Made by a program: the position numbers and the translations under genes
Notes under the pieces: generated by a model
What the model was told of the DNA's origin: nothing
Databases searched by the model: none
Seen by the model: the letters and a program-made list of their open reading frames with translations, nothing else
In this document: positions 37,501 to 52,500 of the stretch, piece after piece
Position numbering within the stretch: position 1 is the first letter of the stretch
Layout of the letters: every line of letters starts with the position of its first letter
Origin: Eremophila alpestris peregrina
Lineage: Eukaryota; Chordata; Aves; Passeriformes; Alaudidae
Length of the DNA: 64,000 nt
Assembly (NCBI GenBank): GCA_009792885.1
Contig: WMCF01000174.1
Location: forward strand, 440,171 to 504,170
Direction: 5' to 3'

Positions 37501-40500
37501 CAAAGGCCCTGCCACAGAGAGACATAATTGAGAGAAAGTGTTGCTCCTTGATCACTGAAGTCCAGACCCCCTGCTTCCACCTCCCTGCATTCATAGAAAT
37601 GCTTTTATTCTCCCTCAATCCCACTATCTCTGCTGTTGTGTAACACCAGTGAGCACCAAAACTCAACAACACATTGTCCTGCCACCAGTCAAACCTCCAA
37701 AACAAAGTTGTGTGGTTTGGTGTGTAAAGAGAGTGACCATGAGCCTGTGCTCCAGAGAAACTGCAGAGCTTTTGGGGTAATTTAAGATATTTCTAGACCA
37801 AGAGTTTGTAACAGCAAGCCCAGAGTGAGCTTAAAACCTCCGAGTTCAAAAGCTCTTCAAATCACTTTGTGTGATGTGAAGGGTGTCAGGCCCCTATAAT
37901 GAGGCAGTGCAGTGAAACCAGCTCTTCTTCCAAACAACACCAGGAAACAAAAACCTTCAAGCAGACAAGAGGATTCCATGAACAATTCTTTTCACATTTT
38001 GTCCAGTGGAAGAGAAATTTGGCCTCTTGAATGAATAGCTTGGTTAAATTGGAGAGGACTTGCTGTTGGTCCTGTCAGGAAAATGAGTAAAGGGAAGAGG
38101 CAAATCCCACTTTGGAAGCAAGAGCCAAACCCTCCACAGCTGCACAGAAAAATGGAATTCTGACTTTCCCCATTACCTTATTACGTATTTGTATTTTATT
38201 GGGCCAGAGGAAGAAAAGGAAGGAGGAGAGTCATTTACTGAACTCTCCAGTTCCAAATCAGCATCGTTCAGTTATTGGCAAACGTGGGTGCTGGCCACAA
38301 AGGGCTCCTTCAGCTGCCCCCCTGATCCCCCACCAAAAAAATGAAGGCTGAAAAGACAAGGAAGAAGCCCTAAGCTCTCACCTTGGCTTTGAAATCCTTT
38401 CCTGACCAGCTCTGTTGTCCGTTTCTTGTGATAAAAAAATAATAAAAAGCATTCCCGGCTGTTTAACCGAGAGAAGCCCTAATTGATTCCCACAGTCATT
38501 AACCTGCATTTTACCTCGGAGAGTGGTAGTTAAGGAAGTCGGCACTGCTATTTATAACTCATCTCAAATTGAGGGCAGACTGCCTAAAATCTAACACATC
38601 CCAGCTGTACTCCTGTTTGAACTGGGGCCAAGGGAATTTTTTAAAGCAATCTTGGCACTGAATGAATGACACCAGCAGTGCGAGCGCGTGTGGCTGTGTT
38701 GTGGTGACGTAGCCTCGGAGGTGGAAGGGGACGGGGGGGCCTCTCCCTAATCCCTCTCCCAAGCCCAGCTCAGCCCCGAGCCGGAGCCGCCCACCCAGAA
38801 CCAAACACAGGAAACGTCTTTTCCTGCGCAACGCCTTCGAGTGAGAAGCACATGGCTCATCTGCATAAAAAGCAAAGGCGCTCCTTGCCAGGGGAAGGTT
38901 GTGCTCGGAATCCCTGGCCGGGGAGCCGCTGCCTGCGAGGCTTTGGAGCCGAGCCGGGAATCCCAGGAAGGGCCGGGAGCAGATGGGGAGGACCCCGGGC
39001 AGCACCAGCCATTGTCTGGCTGCCGAGCATCGCCACCAGGAGCGGCTGCGGAGGGCACCGGGAGCTGCGGCTGCTCCCGGGGCACCCCGGATCTGCTGCG
39101 GAACGGGAAACACCGGGCTGAGCCGGGGCTGAGCAGCACCGAAGGTGGGGAACGCATCCCACGGACTCAGGGACATCCCCTCCACATGGGATCTCACTGG
39201 ACTTGAGTAGGTCTTGTACGAGAGGAATGGGGAATGCGATCTCTCAGCTTTAAACCCTCACTCCCTGCCCTGTCCCCACGTTCCAAGGGCACTCAGAGTC
39301 ACTCTGATGCTGCAGCACCAAACCCCCCTCCCGTGTGCTGCTGGCCGTGATGGGACCAGCTCCCAAAGCACAGGGCTCACCAACAGGGTGAAACACAGGG
39401 AGGCATTGCCCAAAGCTGGCACAGAGCCCCGGGGATCCACCAAAACCAGGCAGAACGTGGTGATTCCACAGCTGACAGCAGCAGCTCCTCTCCTGAGACA
39501 ACACAACATCACCAGAACAGAGCTAAAGGGGATGGGGGGACACAAACAGCCCACAGGAGGCTCCAGCAAACCCCAGTTTGAGCTGGTCACTCGTGTTTGC
39601 ACACCAGGAACTCTCACACCCATCTGTGCCCTCCAAACCCCCCCCAAAGGCAACTCCAGCTCCTCCATAAGCAGAGGAATGATCACAAACCAACAGCTGT
39701 CCTCATTCAGAGCAAACACAGCTCACCTTCCAGTGGGGAACTCTCATCTGCTCTATTTAAGGTGCAGCTGCCTGTGCTGAGGTCAACACCCCGGCCTGAA
39801 CTTGCTGCCTTTTATAGCCCGGGTCATGCTCCTGCCTCCCTTCCCTTGGTCTGCTCTCAAACAGGGACACAGGAGGCTCAGGGGAAGCTGGAGTTAAAAT
39901 AAAGACCCTGCAGCAGGATGTGAAGATGCCCCCGAAAGCAAACACCCAGAAAACCCATGGCAATGAACACTCCATGAGGGGTATCCACCACCCCACAGGG
40001 ACTGTTTAAACAAGGAGCCTGTTTCTCTGAGAACTGTCCTCACAGAAATGCACAGTTCCTTTCTGGCTTTTCCCCTCCCCTTTTAAACTTGAGAAATCCA
40101 CCGACTTCCTTCAGTCCCCCAGCAGACACAGGGCAGACACAGAGCCCCTGCTCAGCTCCCACCAGGACCCTCCCTGCCTTCCCCCAGGGCAGCCCCATCA
40201 CTTTGGGAACCCCACTCCATCCAGGCAGCAAGGCAGGATGCTCTGACTCACACCCATAAGCATGGAGTGCCAAATCCTGACTTCTGGAATACAGCACAGG
40301 GTTACAAATGCTCATCCCTTGGAAACGTGCAGGACAAATGCATTTTTACATAAGCTACAGAAAAATAAAACTCCTCCCTCAAATCCCAGAACCAGGCTGG
40401 GATTTGGAGACACAACCAGGAGGTGAGGCACCATCATCTCCTTATCAATGGCCAATGTAGAGTGAAGTTTGGCTGTCAAAACAAGTGACCTCTGCTCCAC

Positions 40501-43500
40501 AGTTTCAGTTCTGCAACCAGAAAGAGCCTGGCTTTTCTTCTGACTTCTCCCACTAGGTCAGAGTTTGACCCAAGACATTTTCTATTCCTCTAAACCTCTG
40601 TGAACACCCCGACCTCAGAACAAGCTCATGACACCAACACAGGAGGAGAACAGGACTCTTTCTGCATTATTTCAGCCACCTGCTCCTATCTGGAGCTCCT
40701 GCAAATCTAAAATCTGCCCTGCTCAATGTTTATCCCCTCCTTGACCATTTACTGCACCACTTTTTTTGGGAGATCTGCTGTAAACCCAGATCCTGACTGG
40801 TACCAGTGACAGAAGATGAGTGAGCTCCTCCCAGCAGCCACCCTGTGACCTGCATCTCCCTGCTAAACACAATCCAGTAATTACCCATTAACAATTCTCA
40901 GCAAGAGCCCAGTCCACACATCTCAGAGGACTTTCCAAAGCACAGCTCTTACTAATATTTTTCTAATTGATCAAAACTGACCAGAGATTTTGATTACAGG
41001 ATGTATCATTATGGAACATCCCATTGCTGAAAGAAGTCAGCCAGCAGAAGGTGACGTGGTGGGGAAGTGAAATGGGAGTCACCCCTCAAAGCCTCCTTGG
41101 AAATAACCCAGCAGCAGCACAGTGTTCATGCCCAGCAGAGTTTTGTGTTGGTTTTTATTTTATTCAAAACTGAGGGTGGGAAGGTGCCAGGATGGCTCCT
41201 CATGGACACCTCTCCTGTCTGCAGGCCCAGAGTGATCCCTGTGGAAGCAGCACAAGGGATTCCCCACCTCCTAAAAATCAGCAACAACCAGAGGGCTCCT
41301 TCCCTTTCCCTCCATCTCAGCTACCTACATTCTGACAAACACCACTTACTGATTTAAACACAGTCAAAATTAACAAAGGATCGTGATTACTGTACAATAG
41401 CTGATGACCAGAGAAAATCTCAGGCATTTCCCAGGCAGTCAGGGTGAGGTGATGCAGTTTGTTATTCATGTGTGATCCCTACACAATTTCTATAAAATTT
41501 CTCCCCAGCTTTCAACTTACATTTAAAATACAACTAGGTAACAAGCTATCTATCCCTCACTGTCAGGCTTCACTTCACTTTACAAGCACATTATTCAGCC
41601 AACTCTCCCCAGGATTCCCCAAGTGCCACTGCTGACTCCACCCAAAAATCCAAGCAACACCAAGATGTAAAGAAAACTGCGCCTGAGCTCCGTGGGAGAT
41701 GATCCCAAGGAACACATGATCCTTGTAATGAGGTGCTGCTCCTTTCAAGATGGAAAGAAACTTCCTTCCTGAATATTAAATCAGGCTTTAAGTTCAGCCA
41801 ACCTCCTACTTCTGCTCTAATGAACTGGAGGCAAGTCAACAAAAAGAGGCTGGAATGTCTCATTACAGCTCCAGCCTGCAAGGAGCAGCCCAGCTCGAGC
41901 TGTGCCACAGCCACGGGCCAACAGAGGCCATAAAAAAGGCAGGAGGAGGAAGGGCTGGGGTGGAAGAGCAGAATTACACTCCGTGTCACCACTGCTCAAG
42001 TGATCTCACTCCAAGGAGCACCGGAGCAGCTGCTCCCCATCACCACCAGTCCCACAAGGTTTGCTCCAAACAGCACTGAGAAGCTGAAAGGGCTCCAGAT
42101 GCCCTGCAAATACACTCAGACACTGCAACCTGTGGCAGACTTCAGTCACCCAGCTGATCCCCTGTAACCCCTGCTTCCTTTAAAACAAGCCCTGCTGATC
42201 TCATGGACAGATGTCTTTTGCTACTGAACACCAGGGATTGTTTTCCAAAACTGGAAACCAGTGCAAGGGCTCACTGGAGTTTACTTTCTAGAATAAAGGT
42301 AATTTTCTCAATTCATTAAAAGCCTTTTCTGCACAGCAATCTGAGGGTGCTGGTGAACACTCTGGAGTTGATAAGGCACCTCCAGCACAGCCTCCTGGGT
42401 TCCCTTCTAAGAACACTTCCCTGATAAATCTTCATCTGTAAAATGCAGCAGCACAGGTTTCTACCCACTTGTGTGTCTGAAAGCTCCATCTGGATTTGAA
42501 TATCTCATCACTTTGCAAATTCATCTCGTTTTACACAGAATAAACAGTGGCTGAACAGACTCAACTGGACAGGCAGAGTCCCCTGACCCCTTCCATTCCC
42601 AGGGAGCCTCCAGCATCAGCCCAGGGCTCTGAACGAGCCCAGATCTCACAGCCCCACCTCTCCTGCCACACACAGCACCTCGAGGGAGGAGCACACAGCC
42701 ACGCTGATCCCTGCAGAGCTGCAGCTCTTGGGGTGCCTCATCCCAGAGCTCCATCTTACCCCCAGCTTCCACAGCAGCTCCAAGCCCTGCACAGCCTCTC
42801 CCTGCTCCTGCAGAAATGACTGAACCCATCCAAAAGTGTCTGTTATGGAATACCAAAGTCATCCAAGCAGTCTGAGGCTGGGGATGAGCCTGTGGAGGAC
42901 AGGCAATCCCAGTTTGTGCCAACACAGCCCCCTGTGCTCCACCCCACTCCCACCTGCCAGCCCTGGGGTGGATGCTCAGGCTCCTCAGGGGACACCCCTG
43001 GGATGGGGTCACCTGGGCCAGGCAGCCCCAGCAGCCCCCAGGCACAGCCCTGTCCCAGGACAGGACAGAGGAGCATCACTGCTCACCCCAAGAGTCCCCC
43101 AAACACACCTGGGGCACAGGAGCTGTCACCTCACACCTGGCACCGGCCCCACTGCCACCTCCTCAGTAAACCCCAAACCCCCTCCCACCACTCCTGACCC
43201 CGCTGGGGTTTGTATCCAGCACGAAACAAGGTAGCACAGCTTTGTTTTGCCAATAGGAAACAGAAAAGTTACTTTATTTCCCTTGTCATTGCAGCAGCTG
43301 ACAAATTCGGGCGCTATTTTTGTGGATTTTAGTGAGCCTCCTCTTATTTTAGCCTTAAAACTCAACCTTCAAGCCTCCACTTCAGTTCCACAGGACCAAA
43401 AATATTTCAAATTGCAGTAATGACAAGTTACCATCTGCATTTACTGAGGGTGGGCTCGGTAACTTTACAGCAAAGCCACAACCAATCTCCAGTATTTACA

Positions 43501-46500
43501 CCCAGAGGAGCTATTTGCATCCAGCAAGGCAGGGCTGCCTGGGGGAGAGGCAAAGTCTACGTGGGCAAGAAACTCGGAGCTGCAGCCAAGGCAGCTCCAG
43601 ACAGCAGGGAAGACACTCCTGGAGCCTTCACCCAAGCCAAGGCTGCCTGATGAGTGGCACAAGGTCCTGGTTACTGGGAAATACTAATAATTATTTTTAT
43701 TAAAAAGCCCACCAGGCCTTGCTTACAGCGATTTTTGAAGCCTGGTTCTGTTGCCCCACTCTCGCCTCTGTCTTTGGGCTTTTATTTCATCTCCATCCAG
43801 AAAACCCCAGGTTTCTTTGCAGGCAGAATGAAGCAGGTGGGGAGGTGCTCAGGCTGAGAGGAGTGTGCTGGCAGCTGGGGAGGGGACCCAGGAATTCCAA
43901 GTGTGCCAATGCCATGGGGGCAGGAGGAACAGCCAGCGCTGCAGAGCCTCCACTGCTGCCAGGAACAGGTAGAACAAGAAACTCTAAGGCAGCTCAGATG
44001 AGGAAAGGAGGATGAGACATGACTGTGCCTTGACAGCAGTGACACCTGTGAACACTTCATTGCCATTTCCAGAGTGATCAGGTACAAAGCTCTGCGAAAT
44101 TCCTGCCCCTCATTCCCTGGGAGCACTCACAGCTCACAGCCCTCTCTCTGCAGCCAGGAAATCCACACTGAGGCTCAGCAGCACTTACACCTGGCTGTCC
44201 TGGCTCCCCAGCACACTCTGGGCTTCCAGCACCCCTTCCTGGGCTTCCAGCACCCTCCCTGGGGTCCCCAGCACACTCCTGGGCTTCCAACACCCCTCCT
44301 GGCTGAGCTCTTCACCTGAGCAGGGGCAGCAGATCCAGACCTCACCCCAAGGAGAAGGCAGGCAAGGGCTAAGGGCCAGAGCACAGCTGAAAAGCAAGGA
44401 GCACTCCACTGCTCTGGGATGTTTCACACAGCACTAATCACTTCATCTGATTTTAATTCCTGACACCAAATCAGCGTACAGCTTTTCAAAGGAAATCTTG
44501 TCCCAGATTGCAAAGGTAATCAATCACAATTAACGTGGAAAGCAGCTTTTGCAATGCCACCATGGCCTGTGAGCCGAGCAGCAAGGACAGGGAAGGGGCT
44601 CAGGAACATCTCCCAGGCACAGGCAGACAGGATAATTTGGGGTGGGATTGGTCTGTCAGTGTGTCCTGCTCTGCAGCCACTCAGGCTTTTTGCTTCTCCC
44701 CCAGTGCATGACCTGAGTGAGAGCTGTGTGCCAACACCCACTGCCCCAGCAGAGTGCCCTGCTCCAGGGGAGCCACATTCCCCCCAGCGACTGCTGGAAA
44801 CTGCTCTTCCATCACTATTTCTCCTTATCCACATATAACTAAAAAAAAAAAAAAATAATGTTCAGCTTGGCCATATGCAGCAGGGGATGCAAAGCACTGC
44901 AATCACCACAAGAGCCCCACAGAGCAGTAAGAAAATGAGTTTGGGGTTTTTGATAATAAAATAATCCCCCCCCACCCACGCAGTCTGAGGGCTGCAGGAT
45001 CCTCAGAACAGAGACACCACGTGCAGCCACTGCACATCAAAAAGGCAGCTTCTGCAGCACGTGATCACATCAGTAAACTGGCCTTGAATGGGAAGTCCTC
45101 TCCTTGATTAGCCATGCAAACCCCAAAGTCAAAGATAACTTAAAGAGAAAAAGGAAATCAAGTTTTAACTAATCCCAGCACTTGCACTGTTTCACTGCAT
45201 CTCCTGCACAGAGGTGAAACTTCTGCTGAAAGCCTTTCACAAGGAGCAGGGCTGAGGGGAGACCACCTCCAGCCTGGCCCTGGTTTAATTATTTACACAG
45301 AGTTAATGAGTACCAGACTCTGCTCCTAAACTCGCACAGGGTGCAGAGTCCTTACAGCCATTTGGACTTTAAATCCACCCTCGGACTGTTATGAAGTACA
45401 AAACTCCAAACAAGGCTCCAGGAAGGATCCCACAGAGAGCAGAGGCAGCCCAGGACCCTGGCAGGGTTCAGGTGGCAGAGCAGGACAGTCCAAGCCCTCC
45501 AACAACATTCCCACAGTCACCTGCAGGCACAGGGAGACATTTTACAGCACAGCCAGAGAGTTCCTCCCAAGGAAAAAGGGCACAGGCACAAAGCCACACA
45601 TTTAGGGGCAGTTACTGTGCACTCCCCACACCTGCAGAGAGCAGGACAGGAAACACTCAGTGTGATTTAGCTGGAATATTTCCCCTCATGTCCAATGTTA
45701 CAGGCAGAGAGCACTGGGACAGGGAGGCAGCTCAGCTGTGCTGGGGCTGATCCTGCCCTGGGGGGCTTGGTGACCTCCCCAGTGCACCTCCAGACCTCTG
45801 CTCAGCAAGGAAAACATCAAACACACAGCACAGGCCAGGGACCCACAGCAGAGCTGCAGCACAGCCCTCCCTGCAGCTTCTGCTCACCAAAGTGACCAAA
45901 TCCAGGGCTGGAATCCAAAGCAGAGTGGTCATTTCTGAGCAGCTCCCTCCCTCCCCTGTGCCCCTGCCCCAGCAGAGCCAGCCCAGAGCCCAGCACAGCT
46001 GGAGGCACAGCTGGAGCTGAGCTGGGTTTCAGACATTCCTGCTGGCTGCTCCCAGGCAGGCTGCCAGCACCTGCTGACATCAGAGGGGAAATGGGAATTT
46101 TCAGGGGTTCTCTGAGTGAAACCTGAATGAAATGTCACCAGTGAGTGGAGGGGAGGAAAGTACTTCTTTAACCCATTCATCCTCCCCTGAGGGGGGAAAC
46201 TCCAGAGCCCTCCCAACTTCAAGAATTTCTCTTTGAGAAGAGTCCCAGCATCTCCAAGGGTGGGAAGTTGTGAGTGGCAGAAAGTCAGGGCCACCTTTGG
46301 CCTCAGCCTTGTCCAAGACATCCCCATCACATCCCACCTAAACAAAACCACCCCTGTCCCCCCTGGCTCCTCACAAGCACCCCCAGAGCCAGGGCAGGGA
46401 GCAAAAACCACTGCCCACACCCCACCCTGAGCTTCATGGGCCAATTCAGGCTGAATGCTGATTTATCCAGGAGAGAGGGGAAGTTACTCAAGTTAAAGAG

Positions 46501-49500
46501 AAAAAGAAAGAAAGTTAATAGCAATTGAATTTGTCCTTGAAAGAGCTTCAACTACCAGAGCTGGCTAAAGGAAATAATGACATGCTGGTTATCACATGAA
46601 ATGCCAATAACTGTAATGGAGCAGCAGCTTTTTTTGGAGTTATTTACACAAACTGGGTTTTCACAGGAATTTCATAGGAATTAAGGAATACACAATCTAT
46701 CTCCACTCTCATAAAGATATTTCTTTACCCTATTAACAGAATTAACTGATCCCTTATTTGATCCTACACACTTTTGTCCCTTTTTTCTCCCAGACAAAAT
46801 AAAAAGAGCATGATTAGAAATTAAGACTCCAGGTACATTTTACTCTTAACACCTAAAGCAAAAAAGAAATATTTGCTAAGAAGTTCTGAAGCAGCTTTTA
46901 TTAAGTTTACCTGTCATTATGCATCATCCTTTAGGTTTCACTACAGAGAACTCGTGCCCACGTTGTGTAAATACTGAGCTGTCACCTGAGACTCAGAAAC
47001 ACTCCAGAAAGACACTGGCAAACTGGCAGACAGCAGAGAGGATGTTAAATTGGAGACTGGCATTTCCCCAGACCTGACTGATGGGCACAGCACCTCCCAG
47101 GAGATCAGGGGGTTTATCTGCAGGTTTATCTGCAGCTGAGAGCTCCCTGCCTTCCCAGGGAAGCCAAGAGGCAGCAGCTCCCTCCCTCCCCACACACAGC
47201 CCAAGCAGTTCTGTCCCAATGTGCCAAAAACCAGCTTTTTTTCCTTCCCATCCCACTTGTCATTCACCTCCAGCTGCAGATTTATGGCTCTAATACACAT
47301 CCAGTCCAGTTTTCCCACTGCCTGTGCATAAATTCAAGATTGAACTTTTTGCAGTCAGCACACAACAGAAAAAAAAAAAACTTCTGGAGGATTTCTTAAA
47401 AGTATTTTTTTCCCAGCAGGAAGGTATCCCTTCCTTTCTGTCCCACCAGAACAAGAGGGGAAATGCTGATGGTTTAAGGACCATTCCAGAGGGAAAAAGC
47501 AAGAGGCTCAATATTGACAAGCTTTTTTTTTTCCATCCCCCCAATCACATTTTGGTGCTCCTTGAGAGTTTCCAGCATTATTGGCAGGAGCTGGGCAATG
47601 GCATTGCTGATGAGCTCCTCCCCTGAGCCATCCATCACACAGGAGCTGCAACTCAAAGGAGAAATCACTCACCAGCCAGAGAACTTTAAACACACAGAGT
47701 AAGAACTGGAAAGGGCATTTTCCCCTCTAATATTTGCATTACCCAGAGCACAGATGCAGAGGGTAAAAGCTGGATTTCCAATTGGTGCAGTCCCTTTGAA
47801 AAGTGGTGGAAAAGTCGTGTATGAGGTAACAGATAAAACCAACAGCTGCACTATTAAGCCTAATTTTAGCCATTATTTTCTCTCTGAAGGAAAGCTGCTG
47901 GGATTTTTAGCACAGCCCTCATGGAACGTGTGATACGTCTGTAACACAGGAACCACAGAGCAGAGTTCTCAAATGAGACAACAGAAAAAACCCAAAGCAT
48001 GATGAGAACACTTATGAGAAGAGTCAGGCACAGCTCTGGAACAGAACATTTGACTGTCCTGCCTCCCCCCAGCCCAGTTTCCAGTATTATTTAAGAACAG
48101 GGAAGAAGTTCTGTCTGTTTGTTGAAGGAAAAAAGGAAGTTTTCCTGCTTTCAGAAACAGGGGACAGAAATTGTAGCAGGTAAAAGTAATAAAACTGGGC
48201 AGTTTCAGGAAGCCACTAAGTTTTCTAGGCCCCCCAAAAAAGGCCTGAAAGTCAAACATAAAACCTTGCAAAAACCAAATTTCTGTCTTGCAACCAACAA
48301 CATCATTACAAGAGAGACACCATAGGGAGAAACCCTCCCCTAGCCCAGATAATAAATAAGGATTCACAGGGCAACTCAATTAAACTTCATAGAAAGCAGT
48401 GGGCAAGTCTTGCTAACCCCATTTCAGCACAGCACTCAAGTGGTTTCTCCTGGGTTTCCCAGTAAACTGGTGGTGATAAGGGCAGGGAGAAAGAAAAGCT
48501 CCAGCTGAGAGTGAGGACTGAGTTTTACTGTCCTGTCTCCCACACACATCCTGCCTGCACACACTGGACACTCCAAGCTGGGCATCAGGGAGATGGAGCT
48601 GCAGAAAATGAGAGATTTTAACAGAATCAGACAACTCCTGGCTGACTTCAGGCTGTTTAAAAAAGATAAAGCAGCAAAACCTCCAGTGTCCACAGCAGCA
48701 GTAACAAGATTTTACCAACAAAATCAAAGCAGCACAATTTTCCTGCTTCTTCTACAAAAGCCAAGCCCTAAAATCACCCATTCAGAGCAAAGGAGATGCA
48801 GCACTCTCCTTTTTGTTGGAAAGCTCCAGAGCACAGCACACAACTCCAGGGCTCCTGACATTACAATGCAAAGCAAGGGAAAACCACGAGCCAAGAGGAG
48901 CCAGGTCCCAGTTTCCCATTCCAAGACATCACAGCTCACTGGCAGCACGGAGCCTTTTGGTGCCAATTCAGTTTTAAACCAGATTTCCAACCACGTCTTT
49001 CATGCCTCACTCGCTGCTAAAGTCGGAATCAAAGTCAACAAAAAATAGCTTTTGTGTGGCAACAGGCCCAAAAGCTCTTTTTTTTAATTAACATAAGATT
49101 TTTAAACTGCTTTCACTGAACTTAAAACGGAGATGCTGGGGCACCTGTGGGGAGGTTATCCAAGATGTCAATGTTTAATGTGATCCAAAGAGTTCTCTCA
49201 TTACAGGAGACACTCTGTTGTAGCCAAAGCCTGAGAAATGCCCATCTATTAAAGGCAGGGAAGTCCTTTCTCTCAAGCACTTTCCTATAAACACCCTGGT
49301 GTGTTCCTAAGAGCTGCTACATGCTCTGAGGGGAAGCAGGTGAGAACAAACCCATGGGAGAGCTGGAAAAACTGAAAGCCAGGACCCATGGCCTGGCTTC
49401 TTACAAGCCATTCCCACAGCAAACCATGGATTTCTCATCCCACACACGGCCAATCAACCATCCTCATCCTGCTCCACGTGTTCCCCAGCTGGAAAGATCA

Positions 49501-52500
49501 TCTGGAAAAAAACACCAAGACCCCAAAACCATCCTTGTGCTCCCTGAGCTCCCACTCAGCACCTCCTCCCTGGCTGTGGGTGAAGTGTCCCTCAAGGTTA
49601 CACACAGGAGCCACCCCTGTGTAACTCTGGTGTGACCACACAGCTCCTCTCACTGCAGGGAACATTCCACCCAAACAACTTTCACACCAGAAATTACCGG
49701 GCCTTTCTTGGTGAGCCAAGTGATGAAACCCCGGTGATGGCATCACTCAGAATTCCTGAAGAGTACCCAAAGAGGGATTAAAGGCTTCTCCTGCCCAAGC
49801 TGGGCTCTGTGGCCCCCAGGATTCCCAGGTGTGCCCTGCCCCAGGAGATATTCCCTGGGAGGTTCCTGGCAGGTGAGTCCCCCTCTGCTCATTGCTGTGT
49901 GAGACAAAGGAGGACACAAAGCTTTAAATTCTTCTAATCCAGAGAATTTAGGAGTACACAGCACAGGAGGCTGTAATTCAGGGCTGGAGTATTATTATTA
50001 TTAATCAACCTTTTCTTGTGGGCAGCACAGATGACACGTGGAAGCCTCTCTCATTAGATATGTCTGCTCCTTTCTTGTTCCAGCAGAAAAAGAGGAATTG
50101 TCAGTTTAAGTCAAATAATCCTCAGCATAAAAAGGACTGGGCAGGGAAAGTCACTTGGTTTTTGAGATGAGGGGGTTGCTGGTTCACCTTTTACATTCAC
50201 TATTTATCTTTCCTCAAGCCCAACTAACTCTCAGAACAACTGTTCATTAATAACTCCAGTTTATGGGACTGCTCAGGTATTCCTAATTCACTGTGTCAGC
50301 AGCTCATGGAATGAAGTGAAACTCATTTGCCAAGACAAAACAAGTTCCTTTCACAAATTTGCACCAGAACACTGACAGAAGTGAACTGCAGGGAAATACC
50401 AGAGAAGTTCAACCTGACTCCATGTTTTAGGACACGTTTTACCTAAAGAGAGATTTTTTCAGGATTTACAGAGTGAGCACTTTGCACTTGCATCCATGAA
50501 CAAATTCCTGAGCTGAAACCTTCCCTGAGGATGCTCCAGCCCTCAGTGCCAGTCACCACTGGATGTCTGGTAGCCCCAGCAGAGCACAATTCCAGCCTGG
50601 AAGAAAAGCCAATCCAATCACTCAAGGCCTTTGGCAATCAGGGAACAAACAACTGAGCAGTTCTCAGGTGAGTGCAGGACAAGTCCTGAGCAAGAAGGGA
50701 AGCTCTGGAGGCTGCAGCTCACCCTGCCTGGTGTCAAATGTCTCCGACCCCGGCCTGAAGTTGGAGCAAAGCACACGGAATGAAAAGGGAAGTTTGGTCC
50801 TGCACGAGGCCCTGGAGATGCAAGTCTGAGCACAGAAAGAAACCTGCCTGTAATCAAGGCTTTCAGATATAGATACCAGCACCTCTTTTCCCCGCATCTA
50901 AAATGTCTGATGTTGTACTGCCTTCTCCTCTGCATGTTTCCTGGCCATTCCTATTCCAGCTAAGAGGGAATTCTACACATCCAACAATAAAGATAATCCT
51001 CAGGCTTGCTTTTCCCAGTTCCACTCCTCAGAAGAGTTGTGACACTGCTGAGCCTGACCACAACCAGCACCTGAAGTCACCAGAGAGTGCCTGTATTTAT
51101 GGGGGGGGGGGAAGGAGACACATCAGTTCTCACTCAAAATAGGTCAAAATGTGCCCTAAGACACAGAGCTAGAGACTCCTGTCCTGTATCACAGTTCTGT
51201 TCAATGAAAATTGATAATTCTTGGTAACCGACCAATTTCAGCATTTTAGCCACAAGTTTGGTTCTGATTGTTTGTTTGGTTGGGGAATTTTTTCCTTCTT
51301 TAGGCTGTAACACACCCCAGAACCCCCAACAAGCTCCCATCCAATAAAGAACCCAAACAGCCCCAGTTTTGAAAAGGGCCAAAACCAGGCAGGAACAAAC
51401 GCATCCTCAGACCCATCAAAGAAATCATTTATACCAAGGGGAAAGTCACATAACCAAAATAAACAGCAAGCCCATTGTGCGGAGCAGCCCCGCCACCGTT
51501 CCGACAACACAGACTCTATTCCGGGCTGAATCCAGCATCGCAAGGAAAAATAAGCCCAAGGTACAAACAACGCGCCCCGGCCCCGCGATCCGTGCGGGGC
51601 AGGGGGCAGAGGGATGCGGGGCTCAAGGTCACGCCGGGGGATGCGGAGAGGGGCGCGGGGCTGCCCCGTCCCGGGGCTGGCGGAGGAGGCGAGTGTGGAA
51701 GTTTATGAGCTCATCAGGATGGTTGTACCATTACATCAGAGGCAATTATAAATGGCCAAGAGCAGGGGATGGGGAGCCAATCAGATCACAGATGGGATGT
51801 CAACCTAAGACCAACTGTCTCCTGGCTTTGACAGAAGGATTTTACCTCCATAATTCAAATCCCAAACCCAAGCGATCCGCACTCGCTGCTCCCATCGCCC
51901 AGCTCCCCGCCGGCGCTCCCGCCCCGGCCCGCGGCCCCTCCGCCCGCCCCGCGGCCCCGCCGGCCCCCGCCGGCCCTGCCCGCCCCTCCGGACCCCTCCG
52001 GACCCCGCGGGACCCCCCCCGGGCCGGCGCCGGGGGTCGCGGGGCCGCGGGAAGGCGGCGGCACCGCCGGAGGGCCGCGCGTTGTCCCCGGGCGCGCCCT
52101 CCGCCGCCCCGGCCCCCCGAGCCCGGCCCCGCCGAGCCCCGAGCCGCCCGTCCCGAGCCGCGGGGCCCCCGCTACGGCTGTCCCCCGGGGGGCGGCGGGG
52201 GAGCCCGGCGTGGCGGCGGCCCGGGAGCCCCGCACAAAGGCCGGGGAGGAGGAGGAAGGGAAGGCGGCGAGGCAGCCATTTTAGAGCGAGCGAGCAGCAC
52301 AGACAATGGCAGCGCCCGGCAGCGCCGGCCCGGCGGGGGGAAAGCCGCGGGAGAGCCGCCGCCGCCACCCCCGAGCCCCGCGCCCCCCGCCCGGCCCCGT
52401 GCCCGGCCCGTACCCCCCTCGCTCCACGGCCCGGCCGGTACCTGCTGGCTCCTGCCGAGGCTCTGTCCCCCGCCGCCGCTGCTCCCGGGGCTCATGGGCG

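Larger units (their letters stand above)
34271..52441 (-). other. ARID1A: ARID1A intron 1 (18.2 kb)
   Basis: No coding exon, tRNA-like or obvious snoRNA sequence was seen in this intron. It holds a short tandem repeat near 44.2 kb, an E-box/octamer-containing GC-rich patch at 38.65-39.15 kb, and an AT-rich, conserved-looking block at 51.69-51.88 kb next to exon 1. Many short open frames on both strands have no homology that I recognise. Confidence 0.8.
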
